From: Mucilaginibacter rubeus
Lineage (GTDB): Bacteria > Bacteroidota > Bacteroidia > Sphingobacteriales > Sphingobacteriaceae
DNA: 64,000 nt
NCBI RefSeq assembly: GCF_014643835.1
Contig: NZ_BMKD01000002.1
Location: 910,012-974,011, forward strand
Direction: 5' to 3'
Below the pieces are notes generated by a model. It was not told where the DNA came from, made no database searches, and was given only the letters and a program-made list of their open reading frames with translations. This document shows positions 27,665-35,438 of the stretch, in pieces. Numbering within the stretch: the stretch's first letter is position 1; every line of letters starts with the position of its first letter. The position numbers and the translations under genes were made by a program.

Positions 27665-29683
27665 TCATTTTACAGGTATAGCGTTTAAAACCATCACTTC
27701 AAACGGCTCAAGCTTAACATCATGAACGGTTCCCTTAAACACATACGACTTCGTTTCTTTACTGTTAACTTTCGCATTATAAAAGATATAATCTGGATTA
27801 CTATTTGATGGCAATTCAAATACTTCCCGGGTATTAACCAGGTATGTTTTAGCTGTATTTGAGGGATTTCTTAAGGTAAGAACAGCCTTTTTCGGCGACC
27901 AGGCTGCAAAACCGTAAACATCCCCTTTGGATGGGTCGCCGCCTACCCAATGTACATCCGGCATAATATCTGCATTTTCGCGCGACCATTTTATGGCAGC
28001 GGCAAGGCAATTCCAGTTGGCCTCGTTTAACTTATGAGGATTGATATACAACTCCTGCAAACTGGTTCCAGATCCAAAAAACGACCATATCTCGTCAGAA
28101 ATATCTTTATCATCCATGTCAAACTTAGCAGGCGCACCATTATCCGCGATACAAATCCCGTGATACATCAGGGAGCTTAAAGGGTAAAGGGGAGCGCGCA
28201 TTACAATATTCTTATAGGCCTGACCATCCCGGTAATTGAGCCATTGCTGACGGCCATTGCCCTGCCCTTGCGTGTTTGTATCCCAGCCATTTCGCCAAAT
28301 TACATCACCATATTTAAGCCAGAAAGGCGACGGCCAGGTACCTATGGTGAGGCTAAAATACAAATCCCGTTTTACCTTACGCAAGCCCGTTACTAAATCC
28401 AACAAAGACTCCATATCTGTTTGATATTCAACCGTAGCACCTGTAGACTGATCCCCCGCCCCTACACCATCAAATTTAAACATAGAGATACCATCACTGG
28501 TCACGAACTTAGCGGCAGTACTTTTAAACCTGGACGAATAAACCGGACCGGAAAGAGAAAACCCATGCAAATTAGTTTCAAAAGGAGGATTTTGGCTTCG
28601 GCCATATTGTAGCCGCTGTTCCTTTGCCTGCTCGTAACCTCCCCAGGGCGACATCCACACGCCCAATGAAGCTCCGTATTTGTCAGCCAGCGCTTTAATG
28701 TTATCAAAACCTGCCGGAAAATTCTTTTGGCTGATCTGCCACAATGTTTGGTTGTCATCCCAGCCATCGTCAAACAAAAATGCGTTTAAGCTAATATGAC
28801 GTTTCGCCGTAAGACTGTCGCCAAATGCCTGAATACGATCAATACAACCAGCTTCAGTTAACTTACGATCGGCCCAGGAAAGGTCATACCACGAATTATA
28901 ATGAAGCATCTGGCGGTATGGCACCGCTCTTTCCCGTTCCAGGTAATAAAGAAAGCCCCTCCGTAACTGCCTTTTAGGGGCAATGCCCCATACAGTAGAT
29001 GCTTCGAAATCAAGAGTTGGCTCCTGCCGCTCAATATAGCTGCTGATCCGGCCATGCTGATTATTGTATTTGCTTATCGGACTTTCACAGGCAAAAAAGA
29101 AATCATCCGATACCATTGGCGATCCGTCCACAATCCCCAACGGCTTAATGCCCGTTTCTGCCGGAAAATTGATCAGATTCAATTTCCTGATCTTTAAAGA
29201 GTCTTTCAAAGCAAAAACGACGAAAACTTGTCTGATATAATTGGAATTATCTTTCAAAATAGCTTCCCACTTTACACGAATGCCATATTTCACATTCAAA
29301 AATTCGGCTAAAATTTCCACACCATCTTCCTTTTCAGAAAATTTAACTGCCTCAGGATCTCCTTTGATCTGAACAATTTTCGGAGTGGTACTTAATTGAA
29401 AATCAGCAGAATTTATTACAGTACCATCCTTAAACTCTAATCCAAATAAAGGAGAGCCTTTTAAATTAATTTGTTTCTTATTCTGAACGGCAGATTCGTT
29501 TATGGCAATTATCGATTTACCAGCAAGCCACTTTACAGATAAACAATTATTTTTTAAAACCAGTGCCCCCTTAGTCGAAAACACCAATGCCTTGCCCGGT
29601 TTTACACCCGAAAGAAAAACATCCTGAGCTTTAGTAACGCTTGTTAGGCCGATACAAATTAAAAACAACAGTCTTTTTAGCAT
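27665..29683 (-). CDS. clan GH-D-like glycoside hydrolase (GH36/alpha-galactosidase-like)
   Basis: The 672-aa protein starts at the ATG at 29683, giving a good signal peptide (MLKRLLFLICIGLTSVTKAQ). The longer frame to 29737 begins with TTG and would translate the operator, so it is rejected. An N-terminal beta-supersandwich (residues 25-250) precedes a barrel with HYNSWYDLSW, FLFDDGWDD and GVWMSPWGGY, then MFKFDGVGAG with D405 as candidate nucleophile. YGDVIWRNGWD (D460/D468) is a candidate acid/base region. A C-terminal beta domain follows. Relatives are often labelled alpha-galactosidase or, misleadingly, enterotoxin. It probably removes an alpha-linked galactose-type residue. The exact family is uncertain. 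Confidence 0.78.
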   Translation of the reverse strand: MLKRLLFLICIGLTSVTKAQDVFLSGVKPGKALVFSTKGALVLKNNCLSVKWLAGKSIIAINESAVQNKKQINLKGSPLFGLEFKDGTVINSADFQLSTTPKIVQIKGDPEAVKFSEKEDGVEILAEFLNVKYGIRVKWEAILKDNSNYIRQVFVVFALKDSLKIRKLNLINFPAETGIKPLGIVDGSPMVSDDFFFACESPISKYNNQHGRISSYIERQEPTLDFEASTVWGIAPKRQLRRGFLYYLERERAVPYRQMLHYNSWYDLSWADRKLTEAGCIDRIQAFGDSLTAKRHISLNAFLFDDGWDDNQTLWQISQKNFPAGFDNIKALADKYGASLGVWMSPWGGYEQAKEQRLQYGRSQNPPFETNLHGFSLSGPVYSSRFKSTAAKFVTSDGISMFKFDGVGAGDQSTGATVEYQTDMESLLDLVTGLRKVKRDLYFSLTIGTWPSPFWLKYGDVIWRNGWDTNTQGQGNGRQQWLNYRDGQAYKNIVMRAPLYPLSSLMYHGICIADNGAPAKFDMDDKDISDEIWSFFGSGTSLQELYINPHKLNEANWNCLAAAIKWSRENADIMPDVHWVGGDPSKGDVYGFAAWSPKKAVLTLRNPSNTAKTYLVNTREVFELPSNSNPDYIFYNAKVNSKETKSYVFKGTVHDVKLEPFEVMVLNAIPVK

Positions 29684-29722
29684 AGTTGATAAATTACGAG
29701 AAAAATAAAATAATAATTTGTG

Positions 29723-29736
29723 TGTGTGCGCACACA
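29723..29736. promoter_or_regulatory. LacI-type operator, copy 3 (perfect palindrome)
   Basis: TGTGTGCGCACACA is a perfect 14-bp palindrome, 40 bp upstream of the clan-D glycosidase start, where a repressor would overlap the promoter or transcription start. Confidence 0.75.
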
Positions 29737-30031
29737 AATATAAAACATAATGAATACCCTAAAAATTGGAAGGAGCCTGTTTGACACTCCATATGGGCAA
29801 AAATGATGAGATCATATGTATCGTGCGAGAATACAGTGCAAAACAATCGGTTGCGCCTTTTTTCAGCCACAGGCGCAGCATCAGGCTAATTTCGAGAGGA
29901 GAACGGTATATGCCGCAAATAAAAGACATACTTCATTACAGATAGCGCCATAAGTTATGCCTGTCACTTCCAGGTGGTAGTGATATTAGCTGCTAAATCA
30001 AATTCCCCATGTAAAAACTACCTATGGGCAT
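29737..30031. other. intergenic stretch, nothing recognised
   Basis: This gap of about 300 bp lies between the operator and the tRNA terminator. No open frame with a family signature, no tRNA and no clear hairpin was seen. Confidence 0.4.
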
Positions 30032-30062
30032 AAAAAAAGCCCATTTACTTATGTAAATGAGC
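30032..30062 (-). terminator. terminator of tRNA-His
   Basis: The stem (30039-30048 and 30053-30062, one mismatch, TTAT loop) is followed on the minus strand by seven T residues (30038-30032). It lies directly after the tRNA. Confidence 0.8.
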
Positions 30063-30074
30063 CTTATAAAAGCG

Positions 30075-30149
30075 GGTAAGCAATGGGGCTCGAACCCACG
30101 ACCCCCAGAACCACAATCTGGTGCTCTAACCAACTGAGCTATGCCTACC
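30075..30149 (-). tRNA. tRNA-His (GTG)
   Basis: On the minus strand the acceptor arm GTAGGCA pairs with TGCTTAC (one G-T). The D arm has AGCTCAGTTGGTTAGAGC, and the anticodon stem CCAGA/TCTGG holds loop TTGTGGT with anticodon GTG. The T arm has GTGGGTTCGAGCCCCAT. A G before the acceptor arm can pair with the C after it, the G-1:C73 identity pair of tRNA-His. No CCA is encoded. Confidence 0.96.
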
Positions 30150-30271
30150 GTTTTGTTTTTCGAGTGTGCAAAAATAGAAATCTCCTGGTTAATTGCAAAC
30201 TCTTTTTTAAAATTACATTAAGCTTACCCGTTTAATTTAGAATGATTATGCATAATAAGTATTTTTGTAAC

Positions 30272-32368
30272 ATGGCTGAGCAATTGATAGAACTAAATGT
30301 GACCGGCATGCATTGTAATAATTGCGCGATGTCCGTCCATAAATTCCTCGAAAAAAAAGGTTTACACAATATCCTGGTCGATTTTGCCGGCGAAGAGGTA
30401 AAATTTTCAACCAACGATGAAACCCGGCTGCCTGAAATAAAAAAAGGGATAGAAAGTTTAGGTTTTAAAGTTGTCGAGGATCTCAGCACCCATTCGGTAC
30501 CGTTTTACGAACGGGTAGAAAACAAATTTGTCTTCTGCGCCATCTTTACCGCACCACTTTTGCTGCACATGATATTACCCTGGCATTTTCTGCATCAGCC
30601 CATTATTCAATTGTTATTATGTCTGACGGTTTTTATTGTTGGGTGTTTGCATTTTGGTAAAAGCGCCATCAACTCACTTAAAGGCGGCGTTCCTAATATG
30701 GATGTGCTCATTTTTTTGGGTTCAACGTCGGCATTTGTCTATAGCCTTATCGGCACAATACGTAACCTGGGGCCACAATACCAGTTTTATGAAACCTGTG
30801 CTACCATTATAACACTGGTACTGCTGGGCAATGTGTTTGAAAAACGCTCGGTAAGCCAAACTACTTCAGCAGTAAAAGATCTGATCAAGTTTCAGCAAGT
30901 AAATGCTAACCGGATAATAAACGGCAGCGTTGAGGTAATCAATGCCAAAGAAGTGCGCGCTGGTGATACACTGCTGATTAAGCAGGGCGATAAAATACCT
31001 GTTGACGGCGAAATCCTTTCGGGCGAAGGCTCGGTTGATGAAGCCATGCTTACCGGCGAAAGCATCCCTGTTGAAAAACAAAAATATGATAAGGTTATTG
31101 GCGGCACTATATTAATTAACGGCAATTTCCACATGCTGGCAACCGGTGTTGGGTCAAATACCATCCTTGCTCAGATCATCGATTTGATGAAAAAAGCTCA
31201 GGCGGCCAAGCCTCCCGTACAAAAACTGGGTGATAAGGTTGCAGCTGTATTTGTACCTGCGGTAATACTGATAGCGCTTACTACTTTTATACTTACCTAT
31301 TTTGTTGGCAGTTCAGACTTACAACATGCTGTCATGAATGCAATTGCTGTGCTGGTGATATCTTGTCCATGTGCCATGGGTTTAGCCACGCCCACCGCTG
31401 TTATGGTTGGCTTGGGCCGGGCAGCTAAGAACGGCATCCTGGTAAAAGGCGGAGATACGATTGAAGCCGTTACTAATACCAGATATGTAGTGTTTGATAA
31501 AACAGGTACCCTTACAACCGGCAAGTTTACCGTTAATGAGATCAGGATTGAGAATGGTGCGGATATAGAACACATCAGGGGCATGATCACTGCTATTGAG
31601 GAACGATCTAATCATCCTATAGCCAAATCGCTTGTAAACGGTTTAAAAGGATTACCTCAGCAAAAGCTCATTTTAAAATCGGTTAAAGAAGAAAAAGGCC
31701 TGGGTATGCGTGCAGAAGATATCCACGGCAATAATTACTTTTTGGGTACAGCGAAAACCAACCACCAGGCCAGTTTCAACATTGCGCTATATAAAAACCA
31801 GGTACTGATGGCGCAAATTGCTGTCGATGACCAGATAAAACCAGAAGCCTCCACTCTTATAACTCAACTTAAACAAATGGGTATTATCCCGGTACTGTTG
31901 AGCGGTGATAAAAAAGACCGTTGCCTTAGCGTAGCTCATCAATTAGGTATCACAGAGGTTCATGGCGAAAAACTTCCCGAAGAAAAACTGAAGGTGATTG
32001 ACATTTATAAACAAAAAGGTAAAACCATTATGATAGGTGACGGCATTAACGATGCTCCTGCCCTAACCCATGCCGATGTTGGCATATCTATGAATGACGC
32101 CAGTCAGGTGGCAATTCAGTCGGCCAGTGTGGTACTATTAAATACCGACCTGCAGTCGGTGATTAAGTTTTTACAGATCAGCAGGCATACGCTGCTTACC
32201 ATAAAACAAAACCTTTTCTGGGCCTTTGCCTATAATATCATAGCTATCCCAGTGGCAGCAATGGGTTTCCTTAATCCTATGGTTGGCGCACTGACCATGG
32301 CATTTTCGGATGTAGTGGTGATAGGTAATTCATTGAGGTTGAAGATTAAAAAGATTGATGGTCGATAG
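30272..32368 (+). CDS. copA: P1B-type heavy-metal (copper) transporting ATPase
   Basis: The 698-aa membrane pump, counted from the ATG at 30272, matches the family start better than the upstream ATG at 30242. It has one HMA domain (VTGMHCNNCAMSV, CxxC at 15-18), the actuator TGES at 261-264, and the metal-binding CPC motif at 365-367 in ISCPCAMGLATP. The phosphorylated aspartate D409 is in DKTGTLT, and GDGINDAPAL follows. Copper exporters usually end with a MxxSS motif in the last helix; here it reads MAFSD, with Asp for the second Ser. It most likely exports Cu(I). No copper chaperone or regulator gene adjoins it. Confidence 0.9.
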   Translation: MAEQLIELNVTGMHCNNCAMSVHKFLEKKGLHNILVDFAGEEVKFSTNDETRLPEIKKGIESLGFKVVEDLSTHSVPFYERVENKFVFCAIFTAPLLLHMILPWHFLHQPIIQLLLCLTVFIVGCLHFGKSAINSLKGGVPNMDVLIFLGSTSAFVYSLIGTIRNLGPQYQFYETCATIITLVLLGNVFEKRSVSQTTSAVKDLIKFQQVNANRIINGSVEVINAKEVRAGDTLLIKQGDKIPVDGEILSGEGSVDEAMLTGESIPVEKQKYDKVIGGTILINGNFHMLATGVGSNTILAQIIDLMKKAQAAKPPVQKLGDKVAAVFVPAVILIALTTFILTYFVGSSDLQHAVMNAIAVLVISCPCAMGLATPTAVMVGLGRAAKNGILVKGGDTIEAVTNTRYVVFDKTGTLTTGKFTVNEIRIENGADIEHIRGMITAIEERSNHPIAKSLVNGLKGLPQQKLILKSVKEEKGLGMRAEDIHGNNYFLGTAKTNHQASFNIALYKNQVLMAQIAVDDQIKPEASTLITQLKQMGIIPVLLSGDKKDRCLSVAHQLGITEVHGEKLPEEKLKVIDIYKQKGKTIMIGDGINDAPALTHADVGISMNDASQVAIQSASVVLLNTDLQSVIKFLQISRHTLLTIKQNLFWAFAYNIIAIPVAAMGFLNPMVGALTMAFSDVVVIGNSLRLKIKKIDGR

Positions 32369-32461
32369 ACCATAGTCCATAGTTTTATTTGCTTTAGATC
32401 AATGCAACGTATGATTTAAAGTTTCTTACTTTTGCCATGGACTATAAACTATTGTCCATGG
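32369..32461. repeat. CCATGGACTAT-type repeats upstream of rnhA
   Basis: The segment ACCATAGTCCATAG follows the ATPase stop. An inverted repeat CCATGGAC/GTCCATGG (32435-32442 and 32454-32461) lies 10 bp before the RNase H start. A TACTTTTG box at 32427-32434 fits a Bacteroidota -7 element. The repeated catgga/ctatag words look like a small intergenic repeat. Confidence 0.5.
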
Positions 32462-32470
32462 ACTTAAAAT

Positions 32471-32941
32471 ATGATCGAGATTTTTACAGACGGGGCTTCA
32501 AGCGGTAATCCGGGACCAGGTGGATATGGTGTGATATTACGTTCGGGACAGCATTATAAAGAGCTATCTGAAGGATTTCGCAAAACTACCAATAACCGGA
32601 TGGAACTGTTGGCGGTAATAAAAGGCTTGGAAGCGCTGAAAGCTCCCAATCAGGATGTAATGATCTTTTCCGATTCTAAATACGTTATTGATGCCATTGA
32701 AAAGCGCTGGGTTAATGGCTGGGTTGCCAAAGGCTTCGCAGGCAAAAAAAACAAAGACCTGTGGATGCGCTATTTAGAGATTAGCAAACTGCACAAAATT
32801 AAATTTACCTGGGTACGCGGTCATAATGGGCACCCTGAAAATGAACGCTGCGATCAACTGGCTGTAGCGGCAGGTAAACGTCCTCCCCTGCTTATTGATT
32901 CGGTTTTTGAGGCGGAGAATGCAAGGGCGGGGATGGTGTAA
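32471..32941 (+). CDS. rnhA: ribonuclease HI
   Basis: The 156-aa protein has the RNase HI fold with IFTDGASSGNPGPGGYG at the N terminus. The catalytic acidic residues D7, E45 (NNRMEL), D68 (FSDSKYVIDA) and D128 (NERCDQLA) are all present, as is the WVRGHNGHPENE histidine loop. It degrades the RNA strand of RNA-DNA hybrids in the cytoplasm. The length is normal for the bacterial enzyme, with a short extra C-terminal tail. Confidence 0.96.
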   Translation: MIEIFTDGASSGNPGPGGYGVILRSGQHYKELSEGFRKTTNNRMELLAVIKGLEALKAPNQDVMIFSDSKYVIDAIEKRWVNGWVAKGFAGKKNKDLWMRYLEISKLHKIKFTWVRGHNGHPENERCDQLAVAAGKRPPLLIDSVFEAENARAGMV

Positions 32942-33127
32942 CTAATCACCTATTCACAATTTACCATTTCGACGAACCTGACATGGAAAGCGCGTGAGCG
33001 GTGAGGAGATATCTTATACCTCATGCTTTAAGCCATGCATCGTTGCTTTACAAAGCGTAGAAGATTTCTCTTTCGCCCCAATGCTCAAATCCATTCGGCT
33101 CATTCAAATAACAAAGCTTTCTGCTTC

Positions 33128-33619
33128 CTACCCTGCCAACTCAATCACCTGTAAGTCCTGGATCTTATCGCCATCAATGTTAAACCTTAACAAGGTGCGC
33201 ACCTTATGCCAGCCCTGCTTACCTGCCGCACCGGGGTTCATGTGCAGGCAATTGATCTTCTTATCAAACATCACTTTTAAAATATGTGAATGCCCGGTGA
33301 TAAACAGCCTGGGTGGATTACTGTAAATTTCAGCTTTGATGTTTTGACTATACCTGCCGGGATAACCTCCGATGTGGGTCATCCATACATCTACATCTTC
33401 GCATTTAAAGCGTATATGTTCGGGGTAAACAATTCGTACATCTTTATCGTCAATATTGCCATATACGCCTTTTAACGGCTTGAAAGCGGCAAGCTTGTCG
33501 GCCAGTTCAATGGTGCCGAAATCTCCGGCATGCCAGATCTCGTCGCAATTCTCAAAATGTTTAAAAACGGCATCGTCGAGGTAACTGTGAGTATCAGAAA
33601 TTAGGCCTATGCGGGTCAT
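33128..33619 (-). CDS. YfcE/MJ0936-type metallophosphoesterase
   Basis: The 163-aa protein has the small metallophosphoesterase core. ISDTHSY provides D9 and H11; WHAGDFG, YGNIDDKD, THIGGYPG and ITGHSH supply the other ligands of a two-metal site. The family acts on phosphodiesters. The natural substrate is unknown. It is convergent with rnhA. The 186-bp gap between them shows no clear terminator. It reads in the same direction as the methyltransferase gene 56 bp upstream. Confidence 0.92.
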   Translation of the reverse strand: MTRIGLISDTHSYLDDAVFKHFENCDEIWHAGDFGTIELADKLAAFKPLKGVYGNIDDKDVRIVYPEHIRFKCEDVDVWMTHIGGYPGRYSQNIKAEIYSNPPRLFITGHSHILKVMFDKKINCLHMNPGAAGKQGWHKVRTLLRFNIDGDKIQDLQVIELAG

Positions 33620-33675
33620 GGGATAAAGATACGTAGTAAGAGGTAAGAATTAAGATGCAAGAATCAAGATAGGGG

Positions 33676-34380
33676 TTAAAATATCGTCAGGAAATCTTTT
33701 AACATTTCACGGTATGAGTCTGTGTATACTTTTGGTTCGCTGTAGATCACAAATTTATCGGCTATCGTCTGCGTGTCGTTTTTTCCAAAAGCAAGAATTT
33801 CCCGGTGTGCGGCATCATTCTTAAAAGAGTGTATACCGATCGTTTCTTGCAGATAAAGTCCGTTTTGCGAGGCGAGGTCTTTCACCAATACCGAAGTATC
33901 TGTGGGCAGTATCAGCCAACAAATACCCTGCTCGGTAAGTTGCGGGGCAACTACCGATATTAGTTTTTCGAAGAAACCATCAGCAGCATGTTTGGCTAAA
34001 TTTGTTTTAACTCCCGGTGATTGCAGGGAGTTAATATAAAACGGCGGATTTGATACAATGAGGTCATATCTCTTTCCAGGATAATCTTCAAAAAACTGTT
34101 CAAATCCATTTGCATAAAGTGTTAATCTGTTTTTAAATGGCGAATTGTTGAAATTGTTTTTTGCTGTTATAGCCGCCTGCTCATCAATTTCAACTGCGTC
34201 TATTTTGGCATCCGTGAAACGTTGCGCCAGCATCAGGGCGATTACGCCTGTACCGGTACCGATATCCAGTATGTTCAACGGCTCGCCTTCGCCGGCTATA
34301 GCACCCAGCAATACGCCATCGGTATTGATCTTCATGGCACAGCCGGTTTGGTCAACGCTGAATTGTTTGAAACGGAACAT
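33676..34380 (-). CDS. tRNA1(Val) A37 N6-methyltransferase (TrmN6/YfiC family)
   Basis: The 234-aa class I SAM-dependent methyltransferase has an SAM-binding motif ILDIGTGTGVIALML (residues 37-51) and an amino-methyltransferase NPPF motif at 111-114 (LIVSNPPFYIN). The N-terminal MFRFKQFSVDQ and MKINTDGVLLGA segments are typical of the TrmN6/YfiC group, which methylates A37 of tRNA-Val. Assignment to that group is good. RlmF-like or PrmC-like roles are less likely. Confidence 0.86.
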   Translation of the reverse strand: MFRFKQFSVDQTGCAMKINTDGVLLGAIAGEGEPLNILDIGTGTGVIALMLAQRFTDAKIDAVEIDEQAAITAKNNFNNSPFKNRLTLYANGFEQFFEDYPGKRYDLIVSNPPFYINSLQSPGVKTNLAKHAADGFFEKLISVVAPQLTEQGICWLILPTDTSVLVKDLASQNGLYLQETIGIHSFKNDAAHREILAFGKNDTQTIADKFVIYSEPKVYTDSYREMLKDFLTIF

Positions 34381-34440
34381 GAGGGCGAAGTTATCTATTG
34401 GTTGGGAATAAACTGCACTTCTGCTAAATAACTTACATCG

Positions 34441-34957
34441 TCGCCCTCTTGGCCGGGCGGGGGCCAGTTACTTTACCTTAGATGCAAAGTAACCAAACAT
34501 CAAGGCAAAAAAATGCGTCCCCCCACAGGCCATGCTCCCTGGCCCGCTTTTTTGCCGGGCCTTTACCCGCTTTCGTTTTGGGATTTATAACATTATTTTA
34601 TTTGCCCAAAGATCCATCCTTTCATGAAGTCGTAATTTCTTTTCTTGTTTCTTGGCTCTCACTGTCCTGAATCTCCTCCCCTCCTCGTCAGCAGGTAAGC
34701 TTCGGGAGAAAGCGGGCAGAACAATGGTGGCCTTGTGCGGCTGCAGGGGCATAGCAAGTTTTTGCAGAAGCATTGGGCACATGCGAAGCGGGGCAAAATA
34801 ATTGCAGCCCGTGGTTATGCCCGGTTTGCAGGGCAAAGGCCAAACAAAGGCATGTGCACTGGCCGGTGCGGCAAAGAAGCCTATCTGCTGACTTGACTTT
34901 TTGGTTACTTTTGTGTCAAGACAAAAGTAACAGCCATCCCGCGGCAATTGAGCGGGC
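34441..34957. repeat. hairpin-bounded 0.5 kb intergenic repeat element
   Basis: The 668-bp gap between the TrmN6 and VOC genes holds a stretch flanked by two related hairpins. The left is GTTACTTT/AAAGTAAC (34467-34474 and 34486-34493). The right is GTTACTTTTGT/ACAAAAGTAAC (34904-34914 and 34921-34931), followed by CCCGC/GCGGG (34938-34942 and 34952-34956). The interior is richer in G+C than its neighbours. A 120-codon minus-strand frame (34585-34947) lies inside. It runs into the right hairpin, has no known domain and is very Cys/Pro/Lys-rich, so it is not called as a gene. From memory, similar sequences recur between genes in related genomes. No transposase is present. Confidence 0.6.
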
Positions 34958-35048
34958 CAATGATTGTTAATACCAACAAAAGCTATTTAAAAACGAAGCA
35001 GACTTGTCCTGTGGGATCGCCGAAATAAATTCGGCACGACTACCTAAA

Positions 35049-35438
35049 TTAGATCTCATACAACTCCAGCGGCAAACCATCCGGATCGGCAAAAAATGTA
35101 AAGCGTTTGCCCGTAGTTTCATCTACACGAATAGGTTCAATATCAACTCCAAAAGAAGAGATATGCGCTACCGCCTCACCCAGATCATCAACCTCAAAAG
35201 CTAAATGACGTAAACCTGCCGCTTCAGGACGCGAAGAACGTGCAGGCGGATCAGGAAAAGAAAAAAGCTCGATCTGGTAGAAGTTTCCCACTTCCAGATC
35301 AAGCTTATATGATTGTCGTTGTTCGCGGTAAACTTCGCGGACTATTTTTAAGCCAAGTACTTCTGTATAAAACCGTTTGGATTTTGCATAATCCGAACAG
35401 ATGATAGCTATATGATGTACCCGGTTAAGTTTTAACAT
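35049..35438 (-). CDS. VOC-superfamily protein (YaeR/glyoxalase-like)
   Basis: The 129-aa single-domain vicinal-oxygen-chelate protein has the N-terminal VHHIAIICSDYAKSKRFYTE, middle LRHLAFEVDDL and C-terminal FFADPDGLPLELYEI. H9, H79 and E127 are the likely metal ligands. It resembles the YaeR/GloA2 group, whose substrate is not settled. Its start overlaps the purL stop at 35438 by one base, so it is co-transcribed with purL. A metabolic link to purine synthesis is not implied by the family. Confidence 0.9.
   Translation of the reverse strand: MLKLNRVHHIAIICSDYAKSKRFYTEVLGLKIVREVYREQRQSYKLDLEVGNFYQIELFSFPDPPARSSRPEAAGLRHLAFEVDDLGEAVAHISSFGVDIEPIRVDETTGKRFTFFADPDGLPLELYEI

Noticed and set aside
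34585-34947. 120-codon frame inside the hairpin-bounded element
   Set aside because: It runs into the element's right hairpin, has a skewed composition and no family signature; it is best explained as a chance frame in a repeat.
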